Shown here piece by piece: positions 1-4,755 of a DNA stretch of 5,579 bases. The DNA lies in contig CALEAR010000172.1 of NCBI GenBank assembly GCA_937943665.1, forward strand, positions 1 through 5,579, read 5' to 3'. Position numbers and translations under genes: made by a program. Each line of letters begins with the position of its first letter. Within the stretch, counting starts at the first letter, position 1. Source of the stretch: an uncultured Alcanivoracaceae bacterium (GTDB lineage: Bacteria > Pseudomonadota > Gammaproteobacteria > Pseudomonadales > Alcanivoracaceae). The notes beneath the pieces were generated by a model. It was not told the DNA's origin and did no database searches. It saw only the letters and a program-made list of their open reading frames with translations.

Positions 1-354
1 GATCCCCATCTTGGCGCCGAGGAGCAAGAAAAAGCACGCACTCGCCCCTTGCGGGCCCCCTGTATCATCACAGTGGTGGCAGAAATTGTTGAAGATCACA
101 AAATCCCAGAAATCGACCAAGTGCTAGCAGCAGGGGCGGCAGCACAAAATATTTTGGTGGCTGCCCATGCCTTGGGCATTGGCGCCATGTGGCGTACCGG
201 TGCCATGGCCATGCACCCTCATGTGAAACGTTCCCTTGGGTTTGCCGAGAAAGATCATATCGTGGGCTTTATTTATTTAGGAACACCGGCAGGCTCCATT
301 AAAAATATTCCTCCCACGGATCCTCAGGATTACGTGCGTCACTTCCCTGTGTAG
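1..354 (+). CDS. YdjA-like nitroreductase family protein (3' part)
   Basis: This is the C-terminal 117 residues of an FMN-dependent nitroreductase; the reading frame is open from base 1, so the start lies outside the window. It ends at TAG 352-354. The protein lines up well, from memory, with E. coli YdjA (a minimal nitroreductase of about 183 residues): RAPCIITVVAEIVEDHKIP matches the YdjA stretch RAPLIITVVA..ENHKVP, GIGAMWRTGAM matches GFGGIWRSGAL, and KDHIVGFIYLGTP matches QDKIVGFLYLGTP. By family knowledge such proteins are cytoplasmic dimeric flavoproteins that pass electrons from NAD(P)H to nitro or quinone-like acceptors; the physiological substrate of YdjA is unclear. About 65 N-terminal residues, including the Arg/Ser flavin-binding start motif, are missing here because of the window edge, not through mutation. 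The next gene starts 9 nt after the stop, suggesting co-transcription. Family assignment is confident; substrate unknown. Confidence 0.9.
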   Translation, partial: DPHLGAEEQEKARTRPLRAPCIITVVAEIVEDHKIPEIDQVLAAGAAAQNILVAAHALGIGAMWRTGAMAMHPHVKRSLGFAEKDHIVGFIYLGTPAGSIKNIPPTDPQDYVRHFPV

Positions 355-358
355 GATG
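353..358 (+). promoter_or_regulatory. Ribosome binding site of the hotdog thioesterase gene
   Basis: AGGATG lies five bases before the ATG at 364 and overlaps the TAG stop (352-354) of the nitroreductase gene. This placement supports translational coupling of the two genes and fixes the ATG at 364 as the start. Confidence 0.6.
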
Positions 359-363
359 GCATA

Positions 364-813
364 ATGGCCTTGCAAGCATTAACCCAACGCATTCATCACC
401 ATATTCCCTTGGCAAAGCATACGGCCTTTGAGTTGCAAACCTGGCAGGAGCATAGGTTGCAGCTCACAGCCCCACTGGCAGTGAACAGCAATGATAAAGG
501 AAGCTTTTTTGCTGGCAGCCAAGTGGCCCTGTGTACCTTGGGAGGTTGGGCCCTCACCACGCTTATGGCGGAGCAGGTGGCGGGGCGCACCGTGGATGTG
601 GTGGCGGTGAATAGCAATATGCATTATCAAATTCCCCTGTTAACGGCGGCACAAGTGGAGGTGCAAGGGGTGAACGGGGATTTATTTTGCCGCCGCATTC
701 AACGGCGCGGCAGGGCCAAATTACAGGTGGAAGTGAAGGTTTATAACCAAGCAGGGGAGATCACAACCGTGTTTTCGGCTATTTATTATGCAAGAACACC
801 ACAAGAATCATAA
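364..813 (+). CDS. YiiD/FabY C-terminal-type hotdog thioesterase
   Basis: The 149-residue protein corresponds to the C-terminal hotdog domain of E. coli YiiD (renamed FabY, a probable acyl-ACP hydrolase). Visible matches are HIPLAKHTAFEL at residues 13-24 (E. coli HIPLSEKMGVRI), FAGSQVALCTLGGWAL at 49-64 (E. coli FAGSLFSLATLTGWGL), the AVNSNMHYQIPL strand at 81-92 (E. coli ADAHIRYSKPIS) and GRAKLQVEVKVYNQ at 116-129. E. coli YiiD carries an extra N-terminal GNAT acetyltransferase domain of about 150 residues; that domain is absent here and upstream is the nitroreductase, so this is a stand-alone hotdog protein. The family fold hydrolyses thioesters of CoA or acyl carrier protein; the substrate here is not shown by the sequence. 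It is cytoplasmic, with no signal peptide. The ATG at 364 has an AGGAT ribosome site overlapping the previous stop. The stop TAA (811-813) lies 5 nt before the -35 box of the tRNA promoter. Confidence 0.85.
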   Translation: MALQALTQRIHHHIPLAKHTAFELQTWQEHRLQLTAPLAVNSNDKGSFFAGSQVALCTLGGWALTTLMAEQVAGRTVDVVAVNSNMHYQIPLLTAAQVEVQGVNGDLFCRRIQRRGRAKLQVEVKVYNQAGEITTVFSAIYYARTPQES

Positions 814-818
814 ATTAT

Positions 819-847
819 TTGCACTCCGTTTTTGGGTGGGCTATATT
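819..847 (+). promoter_or_regulatory. Sigma70 promoter of tRNA-Ser with GC-rich discriminator
   Basis: TTGCAC (819-824) is followed after exactly 17 bp by TATATT (842-847). Just downstream is TGCGCCCTC (848-856), a GC-rich discriminator of the kind found at rRNA and tRNA promoters in Enterobacteria, where it confers sensitivity to ppGpp and growth rate. Transcription would start near 854-857, giving a 5' leader of only a few bases before the mature tRNA end at 861. Stringent control is inferred from the discriminator. Confidence 0.75.
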
Positions 848-860
848 TGCGCCCTCAAAT

Positions 861-951
861 GGAGAGGTGGCCGAGTGGCTGAAGGCGCTCGCCTGGAAAG
901 CGGGTATACGTTCATAGCGTATCGAGGGTTCAAATCCCTCCCTCTCCGCCA
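861..951 (+). tRNA. tRNA-Ser (anticodon GGA), CCA encoded
   Basis: A complete 91-nt class II tRNA is visible. The acceptor stem pairs GGAGAGG (861-867) with CCTCTCC (941-947), followed by discriminator G948 and an encoded CCA (949-951). The anticodon stem is 888-892 with 900-904 (one T-G wobble), and the loop CTGGAAA (893-899) places GGA at 895-897, reading UCC and UCU serine codons. The long variable arm typical of tRNA-Ser pairs ATACG (906-910) with CGTAT (918-922) around a 7-nt loop. The T arm pairs GAGGG (924-928) with CCCTC (936-940) around TTCAAAT. The sequence is close to E. coli tRNA-Ser(GGA). It has its own promoter upstream and terminator downstream, so it is an independent single-gene transcription unit. 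Confidence 0.98.
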
Positions 952-955
952 CATT

Positions 956-982
956 AAACCCTTGAGTCGCAAGGGTTTTTTT
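956..982 (+). terminator. Rho-independent terminator of tRNA-Ser
   Basis: AAACCCTTG (956-964) pairs perfectly with CAAGGGTTT (970-978) around a 5-nt loop, giving a 9-bp stem. A run of seven T follows at 976-982. It begins 4 nt after the CCA end, so the primary transcript is only about 125 nt. Confidence 0.93.
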
Positions 983-1003
983 ATGCCTGATTTTTGTCTT
1001 TCT

Positions 1004-1008
1004 AAGGA
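1004..1008 (+). promoter_or_regulatory. Ribosome binding site choosing the second ATG of the DUF2505 gene
   Basis: AAGGA sits 8 nt before ATG 1017, a normal spacing. The earlier in-frame ATG at 1008 overlaps the last base of this site and therefore cannot use it, so 1017 is the preferred start. Confidence 0.6.
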
Positions 1009-1016
1009 TGCGAGCC

Positions 1017-1523
1017 ATGCGCGTTGAGCAAACTCGGCAATACCCACTGTGTGCCCAGGCTTTTTTAAACCGTCTTACTAGCCAAGCCTTTTATGAAGAG
1101 CGCTTTCGTCTTTTAGGGGTGGAGGATTATCGCTTCCAACGTTGTGAACAAACCCCAGAGGGCTTTGTGGTGCATATTGTGCGGCGCATGGAGGTGGATT
1201 TATCCCGCATCCCTGCGTTTGCCCGTGGCTTTATTGGGAGCACTGCGGAGCTTTCCACTGAGTTTGTGTGGCAAAACGAGGGCGAAGCCCCTTACTTGGG
1301 GCGCTATTATGTGAGCATGGCAGGTGCCCCTGCGAAGATCGAAGGGCAGGTGGTGCTTAACGCCTTGGGTGATAGTGCTTGTGAACAAGAGGTGGCTCTC
1401 ACCATCCATTGCTCGGTGCCACTGGTGGGTAAAAAACTGGCGGCTTTGTTAGCTAAACGAGTGGAAGTGGTGCTAGAAGAGGATTATCAGGCCACCTTAA
1501 GGTTACTAAAAGCGCACCCCTAG
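1017..1523 (+). CDS. DUF2505 family protein (START-like fold predicted)
   Basis: This 168-residue protein resembles the DUF2505 family, whose members are predicted to adopt a SRPBCC/START-like lipid- or ligand-binding fold; no enzymatic function is established. The N-terminal part (ALCAQ-like helix, then FYEERFRLLGVEDYRF near residues 26-41) and the alternating strands that follow fit this pattern: a helix with paired aromatic residues, a charged strand FVVHIVRRMEVDL, a central region rich in aromatic and glycine residues, and a long C-terminal helix (from about residue 135) ending in RLLKAHP. No signal peptide or membrane segment is seen, so it should be cytoplasmic. The start is set at ATG 1017 because AAGGA (1004-1008) is well spaced from it; ATG 1008 would add three residues. 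The gene begins 34 nt after the tRNA terminator and I see no good promoter of its own in that gap. Its TAG stop shares CTAG with the stop of the convergent SDR gene. The family call comes from recalled pattern similarity. Confidence 0.7.
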   Translation: MRVEQTRQYPLCAQAFLNRLTSQAFYEERFRLLGVEDYRFQRCEQTPEGFVVHIVRRMEVDLSRIPAFARGFIGSTAELSTEFVWQNEGEAPYLGRYYVSMAGAPAKIEGQVVLNALGDSACEQEVALTIHCSVPLVGKKLAALLAKRVEVVLEEDYQATLRLLKAHP

Positions 1524-1535
1524 GGCGTGGGGCGC
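1508..1535 (-). terminator. Weak possible terminator at the end of the symporter-SDR operon
   Basis: Read on the minus strand, GCGC+CCC (1535-1529) can pair with GGG+GCGC (1519-1512) with one bulged T and a 9-nt loop, followed by TTTT (1511-1508). The stem is short and the T-run only four bases, and it overlaps the end of both convergent genes, so coding constraint may explain it. Confidence 0.3.
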
Positions 1536-2332
1536 ACCTTCTGAGCTAATTCCTTTAAGGAGCGGTAAAAGCGCGCTGGAAACCATCGCTTTTGCCGTAA
1601 CAGTACACCGCTATTAGGGTGGGGGAGGATCAAAAAGCGCCGCTTTTCTAGTTGCTTGAAGGTGCGACGTGCCACCTCATCCGTGGGTAAATCCGGCCGT
1701 TGTAATAAGCGAGTAAAGCGCGCACGAGCGATAGGATCCGCTGTATAAAGGCGTTCATCTAAATGGCTTTTATAAAACCCAGGACATACCAAGCTCACAT
1801 GAATGCCTAAGGGTTCCAGTTCTGTATAAAGGCTTTCTGTGTAAGCAATAATGGCCGCATTAGTGGCAGCGTAGCTGCTTAAGCTTGGTGTGGGGAGCAA
1901 GCCCACCAGAGCGGCCACATTCACTAGGTGCCCGTGGCCCTGCTGTTTCATAATGCGTAAGGCCGCTTGGTTCACGTTCACCGTGCCGAGCAAGTTAGTG
2001 TTCAACTGCTCTAACCAGTGCTCGCGGCTAATGGTTTCCACTAGGCCGGCACTGGCCACACCTGCTGCCTGTATCACCATATCAATATGCCCCCAACGGT
2101 GGGCAATGCGTTCTAATGCTCGGCGGCAGGCTTCTTCTTCTCGAATATCGCAGTGTTGGTAAATGTATTCCACGTTGTTATCCGCCAGCGTTTGGCCGAG
2201 CTGTTTGGCGCGAATATCGTTGATATCGAGGAATGCAATGCGATGGCCTTTGTGGCTGGCTTCCAATACCAGTTCTCGGCCTAATCCAGAGGCCCCTCCA
2301 ATGACAACAATATGCTGGCTATGACGCGACAT
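1520..2332 (-). CDS. Short-chain dehydrogenase/reductase with altered catalytic residues
   Basis: This 270-residue protein has a classical SDR Rossmann layout. GGASGLG (residues 12-18) is the dinucleotide-binding glycine motif; Asp36 at the end of the second strand favours NAD(H) over NADP(H); CDI at 61-63 fits the adenine-binding Asp; QAAG (88-91) replaces the usual NNAG; Asn113 matches the tetrad Asn; and PG (184-185) is the conserved loop. The active site is unusual: Tyr154 is present, but the Ser normally 13 residues before it is Ala141, and the Lys of YxxxK is Asn158. The codons GCT (1912-1910), TAC (1873-1871) and AAT (1861-1859) confirm this. A C-terminal stretch with RFLILPHP resembles proteobacterial SDRs of unknown substrate. 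The start is ATG 2332, preceded by GAAGG (2342-2338) at 5-nt spacing; in-frame codons further upstream lie inside the symporter gene. It begins 10 nt after the symporter stop, so the two should be co-transcribed. It may be a weak enzyme or a binding protein. Confidence 0.88.
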   Translation of the reverse strand: MSRHSQHIVVIGGASGLGRELVLEASHKGHRIAFLDINDIRAKQLGQTLADNNVEYIYQHCDIREEEACRRALERIAHRWGHIDMVIQAAGVASAGLVETISREHWLEQLNTNLLGTVNVNQAALRIMKQQGHGHLVNVAALVGLLPTPSLSSYAATNAAIIAYTESLYTELEPLGIHVSLVCPGFYKSHLDERLYTADPIARARFTRLLQRPDLPTDEVARRTFKQLEKRRFLILPHPNSGVLLRQKRWFPARFYRSLKELAQKVRPTP

Positions 2333-2337
2333 AAATA

Positions 2338-2342
2338 CCTTC
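2338..2342 (-). promoter_or_regulatory. Ribosome binding site deciding the SDR start
   Basis: GAAGG on the minus strand directly follows the symporter TAA (2345-2343) and ends 5 nt before ATG 2332. It supports this start over in-frame Met codons up to 2425, which would overlap the symporter. Confidence 0.65.
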
Positions 2343-3620
2343 TTAACTCTTATGTTCTTCGATGGGCTGTAGAATTTCTTCCACCCCTTCACTGCGGGCA
2401 ATGAGCACTGTGCCCACCACATCACCCCAAATATTCACTGAGGTACGACACATATCAAGAATACGGTCGGTGACTAAAATTAAACCAATGGCCTCTGCAG
2501 GTAATCCCACAATACCAAGAATCAAGGTGATGGCCACTAGGCTAGCGGCAGGAATGCCTGCCACCCCGATGGAGGTGATCATGGCGGTGAAGACAATGGT
2601 GATTTGCATGCCAAGGCTTAAATCTAACCCATAAGCTTGGGCAATAAAAATAACCGCCGCACATTCATACAGGGCGGTGCCGTTCATATTCACGGTGGCG
2701 CCTAAGGGCAGCATTAGGCTGGTGAACTTCTTGGGTACTCGAGCGCCACGTTCTGTGCACTCCATGGTAAGTGGCAGTGTGGCGGAACTGCTAGAGGTGG
2801 AAAAGGCAGTGAGTAGGGCTGGGGTCACCGCTTTAAGCAAGCGCCAGGGTGAGCGCTTGGCCACTAGGCGAATGGCTAGGGGAAGTGCTACAAAAGCATG
2901 CACTGCCAAGGCAAGGAGTACGGTAATAAAGAACCACAGCAGTGGTACCAAGGCGCTAAAACCTGTGCGCATCACTGTGCTTGCAATTAACCCGAAGACA
3001 CCAATGGGAGTAAAGCGGATCACCAACATGGTGATGCTCACCATGGTTTCATAAATGCCATCAATGGTGTGCCGTAAATACTTGCCGGCATCGCCCCCCA
3101 CTTTTTGCATATAAAAGCCAAACAGCAGCGAAAACATAATCAAACCAAGCATTTGCTCTTGGGCGGCGGCTTCGAAAAGGTTAGGGGGTAAGAACTGGAA
3201 GACAATTTGGGCAAAATCACTGGCGGCGTGATCTTGTACCTTCTCTAATACGACGGTGGGATCTGCCACTAAACCAAGCTGCTCGCGCACGGGCTCCCCA
3301 TGGCTAATGCCAGGGCGAATTAGGTTTGTAATCATTAACCCAATGGTAACGGCCAAGGCGCTGCTGAGCACATAGAATAGCCCTATTTTCCATCCGGTGC
3401 GGCCGAGGTTATCCTCTTTGCCCACACTATTTAGGCTCGACATAATGGCCGTAACAATGAGGGGGACCACCAGCATCTTTAAGGCGTTTAGAAATATTTT
3501 CCCGATTCCATCAAAAAGTGCCAATAGTTGAAGGTTTACAATGTGGCTATCTTCGGGAAGGATAACGCCCACAATAGCCGCGAGCACAATGGCGGCAAAA
3601 ATCTGGTGATGAAGTTTCAC
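2343..3620 (-). CDS. Dicarboxylate/amino acid:cation symporter (DAACS/GltPh family)
   Basis: This 425-residue inner-membrane protein is a glutamate-transporter homologue of normal family length, with alternating hydrophobic helices throughout and both re-entrant hairpins recognisable. The serine-rich hairpin HP1 is STSSSSATLP (274-283). TM7 carries GATVNMNGTALYE with NMNGT at 311-315. HP2 has SIGVAGIP (350-357). TM8 reads DRILDMCRTSVNIWGD (385-400). By comparison with archaeal GltPh, Asp385 and Asp400 match sodium ligands, Asp389 the ligand of the substrate amino group, and Arg392 the ligand of the side-chain carboxylate, so an acidic amino acid (glutamate or aspartate) is the best inferred substrate. 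E. coli DctA lacks this TM8 pattern. Unusually, the sodium-site Asp of NMDGT is Asn313. The start is taken as GTG 3620-3618 because GAGGA lies 7 nt upstream; the in-frame ATG at 3680 would add 20 polar residues and lies at the transcription start region. It is the first gene of an operon with the SDR. Confidence 0.92.
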   Translation of the reverse strand: MKLHHQIFAAIVLAAIVGVILPEDSHIVNLQLLALFDGIGKIFLNALKMLVVPLIVTAIMSSLNSVGKEDNLGRTGWKIGLFYVLSSALAVTIGLMITNLIRPGISHGEPVREQLGLVADPTVVLEKVQDHAASDFAQIVFQFLPPNLFEAAAQEQMLGLIMFSLLFGFYMQKVGGDAGKYLRHTIDGIYETMVSITMLVIRFTPIGVFGLIASTVMRTGFSALVPLLWFFITVLLALAVHAFVALPLAIRLVAKRSPWRLLKAVTPALLTAFSTSSSSATLPLTMECTERGARVPKKFTSLMLPLGATVNMNGTALYECAAVIFIAQAYGLDLSLGMQITIVFTAMITSIGVAGIPAASLVAITLILGIVGLPAEAIGLILVTDRILDMCRTSVNIWGDVVGTVLIARSEGVEEILQPIEEHKS

Positions 3621-3626
3621 AATGCA

Positions 3627-3632
3627 TTCCTC
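3627..3632 (-). promoter_or_regulatory. Ribosome binding site deciding the GTG start of the symporter
   Basis: On the minus strand GAGGAA is followed by TGCATT and then GTG (3620-3618), a near-ideal Shine-Dalgarno spacing. The upstream in-frame ATG (3680) has no such site and sits within the predicted -10 box. Confidence 0.75.
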
Positions 3633-3678
3633 GGTGCAACGGTTGTTTTTTTGCTTTAAACCAAGTACATAGCCGTTC

Positions 3679-3708
3679 AATATAAAGTCTTCGGTGGGGA
3701 AGTGTAAA
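3679..3708 (-). promoter_or_regulatory. Sigma70 promoter of the symporter-SDR operon
   Basis: On the minus strand TTTACA (3708-3703) is followed by 17 bp and TTATAT (3685-3680), or by 18 bp and TATATT (3684-3679). The start of transcription would be near 3672, leaving a leader of about 50 nt before GTG 3620. Both boxes overlap the arms of an 8-bp inverted repeat (3681-3688 / 3708-3715), suggesting a regulator could act here. Confidence 0.65.
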
Positions 3709-3715
3709 CTTTATA
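3681..3715. repeat. 8-bp perfect inverted repeat in the divergent promoter region
   Basis: TATAAAGT (3681-3688) and ACTTTATA (3708-3715) are exact reverse complements separated by 19 nt, so their centres are 27 bp apart. The left arm overlaps the minus-strand -10 box; the right arm touches the -35 box and carries a TATAAG that could serve as a plus-strand -10 for prmB. It could be a two-site operator or simply a symmetrical arrangement of AT-rich promoter boxes. Confidence 0.5.
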
Positions 3716-3717
3716 AG
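3712..3717 (+). promoter_or_regulatory. Possible -10 box for prmB-aroC
   Basis: TATAAG is the best plus-strand -10 match in the 3621-3784 gap, but its -35 region (TTCGGT at 3690-3695, 16 bp upstream) is poor. A second candidate, TATGCT at 3747-3752, also lacks a good -35. If TATAAG is used, the leader before GTG 3785 is about 60 nt. Confidence 0.25.
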
Positions 3718-3773
3718 GCAGTTTTTTATTTGGTGCATGGGGTGCTTATGCTACCCTGCATGGTTTATGGCAC

Positions 3774-3777
3774 AGGA
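3774..3777 (+). promoter_or_regulatory. Ribosome binding site favouring the GTG start of prmB
   Basis: AGGA lies 7 nt before GTG 3785. The in-frame ATGs at 3737 and 3767 have no Shine-Dalgarno sequence at suitable distance. The GTG also gives the protein length closest to E. coli PrmB. Confidence 0.55.
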
Positions 3778-3784
3778 TGAAACA

Positions 3785-4711
3785 GTGTTAACTCAAGAAC
3801 AAGCGGCAGAAGCCTTTGAACATTTATCCACCTTAGGGGATTTTTTGCGCTGGGGGCAAAGTACTCTACGTGCGGGCCAGGTATTTTTAGGCCATGGTAC
3901 AGATAATGAGCACGATGAAGCCTTAGCGCTGTTGTTACATGCTTTGCACTTGCCCTGGGAGGTAAAGCCGGAGCTACTTCAAACTCGCTTGTTACCCTCA
4001 GAAAAACAACGCTTTATTGCGTTATTGCAACGGCGAGTGAACGAAAAGATTCCCACACCCTATTTAACCCAAGAGGCCTGGTTTTGTGGCTTGCCTTTTT
4101 ATGTGGATGAAAGGGTGATTGTGCCACGTTCCCCTTTGGCCGAGGTGGTGCAAGCACAGTTTCAACCCTGGTTAAGGGACCCAGAGGCCCCTTTACGGGT
4201 GCTGGATTTGTGCACAGGTAGTGGTTGTATTGCCATTGCCACGGCTTATGCCTTGCCCAATGCCTTAGTGGATGCCATTGATATTTCCACCGATGCCCTT
4301 GCCGTGTGCGAGCATAACGTGGCGTTGCACCACATGGAGGAACGGGTGTTTCCCCTGTTGGGCGATGGGCTCTCAGTGGCTCAAGGTCCCTATGATGTGA
4401 TAATTAGCAATCCGCCTTATGTGGATGCCCAGGAAATGGCGAATTTGCCCCAAGAATATACCCATGAACCTGAGCTTGCCTTAGCGTCAGGGGAAGATGG
4501 GTTGGATTTCACCCGAAAATTATTAGCCCAAGCTGCAGAACATCTGTCGGAAGGGGGCTTTTTGGTGGTGGAAGTGGGGTATTCCTGGCCCGCGGTGGAA
4601 AAGCAATGGCCGCAAGTGCCTTTTTTATGGCTAGAGTTTGAGCGCGGCGGCGAAGGCGCTTTTATGTTAACGCGCCAACAACTGCTAGAATACGCCCACT
4701 TATTCACTTAA
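3785..4711 (+). CDS. prmB: 50S ribosomal protein L3 N5-glutamine methyltransferase
   Basis: This SAM-dependent enzyme methylates a glutamine side chain of ribosomal protein L3 during 50S assembly. Numbered from GTG 3785 the protein has 308 residues (E. coli PrmB 310). The N-terminal domain carries LGHGTDN and RVNEKIPTPYLTQEAWFCG, near-identical to E. coli. VIVPRSP separates PrmB from PrmC, which has PRPxTE. The SAM-binding motif I LDLCTGSGCIAI is at about 140-151, the acidic ribose-binding loop AIDIS follows near 164-168, and the catalytic NPPY that binds the glutamine amide is at 209-212, followed by HEPELALASG. The start is uncertain: GTG 3785 has AGGA at 7 nt and gives the E. coli length, whereas ATG 3767 and ATG 3737 would add 6 or 16 residues and lack ribosome sites. 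It is divergent from the symporter gene and followed 44 nt later by aroC, the same order as in E. coli, so the two are probably co-transcribed. Confidence 0.95.
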   Translation: MLTQEQAAEAFEHLSTLGDFLRWGQSTLRAGQVFLGHGTDNEHDEALALLLHALHLPWEVKPELLQTRLLPSEKQRFIALLQRRVNEKIPTPYLTQEAWFCGLPFYVDERVIVPRSPLAEVVQAQFQPWLRDPEAPLRVLDLCTGSGCIAIATAYALPNALVDAIDISTDALAVCEHNVALHHMEERVFPLLGDGLSVAQGPYDVIISNPPYVDAQEMANLPQEYTHEPELALASGEDGLDFTRKLLAQAAEHLSEGGFLVVEVGYSWPAVEKQWPQVPFLWLEFERGGEGAFMLTRQQLLEYAHLFT

Positions 4712-4744
4712 CGAGAGTGCTTTGCACTGTTTAATGATTAACGC

Positions 4745-4749
4745 CGGAG
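4745..4749 (+). promoter_or_regulatory. Ribosome binding site of aroC
   Basis: GGAGA ends 6 nt before ATG 4756, a strong site that fixes the aroC start. Upstream, at 4716-4728, AGTGC and GCACT form a small 5-bp hairpin with a TTT loop; it lacks a T-run and is not called a terminator. Confidence 0.7.
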
Positions 4750-4755
4750 AACAAA

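Noticed and set aside
861..951. tRNA-Ser as a phage or island attachment site
   Set aside because: No integrase gene, no duplicated tRNA 3' end and no change in gene character next to it are visible in the window.
788..1047. Open frames on both strands across the tRNA gene, with translated stretches such as GREGFEPS-like and RGRDLNPRY-like peptides
   Set aside because: These are translations of tRNA-Ser and its flanks, a common false-protein pattern; the tRNA structure, promoter and terminator explain the DNA fully.
1512..1538. GCGCACC occurring twice (1512-1518 and 1532-1538)
   Set aside because: A short direct repeat in coding DNA at the convergent gene ends; too short to indicate a mobile element or recombination site.
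1890..2162. Plus-strand open frame opposite the SDR gene
   Set aside because: It has no family resemblance and lies wholly opposite a clear SDR; it is a shadow frame.
2362..3054. Plus-strand open frames opposite the symporter gene
   Set aside because: Antisense shadows of a conserved membrane transporter, with no ribosome sites or recognisable domains.
3703..3715. Possible TyrR-type box starting with TGTAAA
   Set aside because: The second half-site TTTACA is not at the required 6-nt spacing, so the match is only a half-site that coincides with the -35 box.
4716..4728. Small hairpin AGTGC-TTT-GCACT between prmB and aroC as a terminator
   Set aside because: The stem is 5 bp and is not followed by a T-run, so read-through into aroC is expected.
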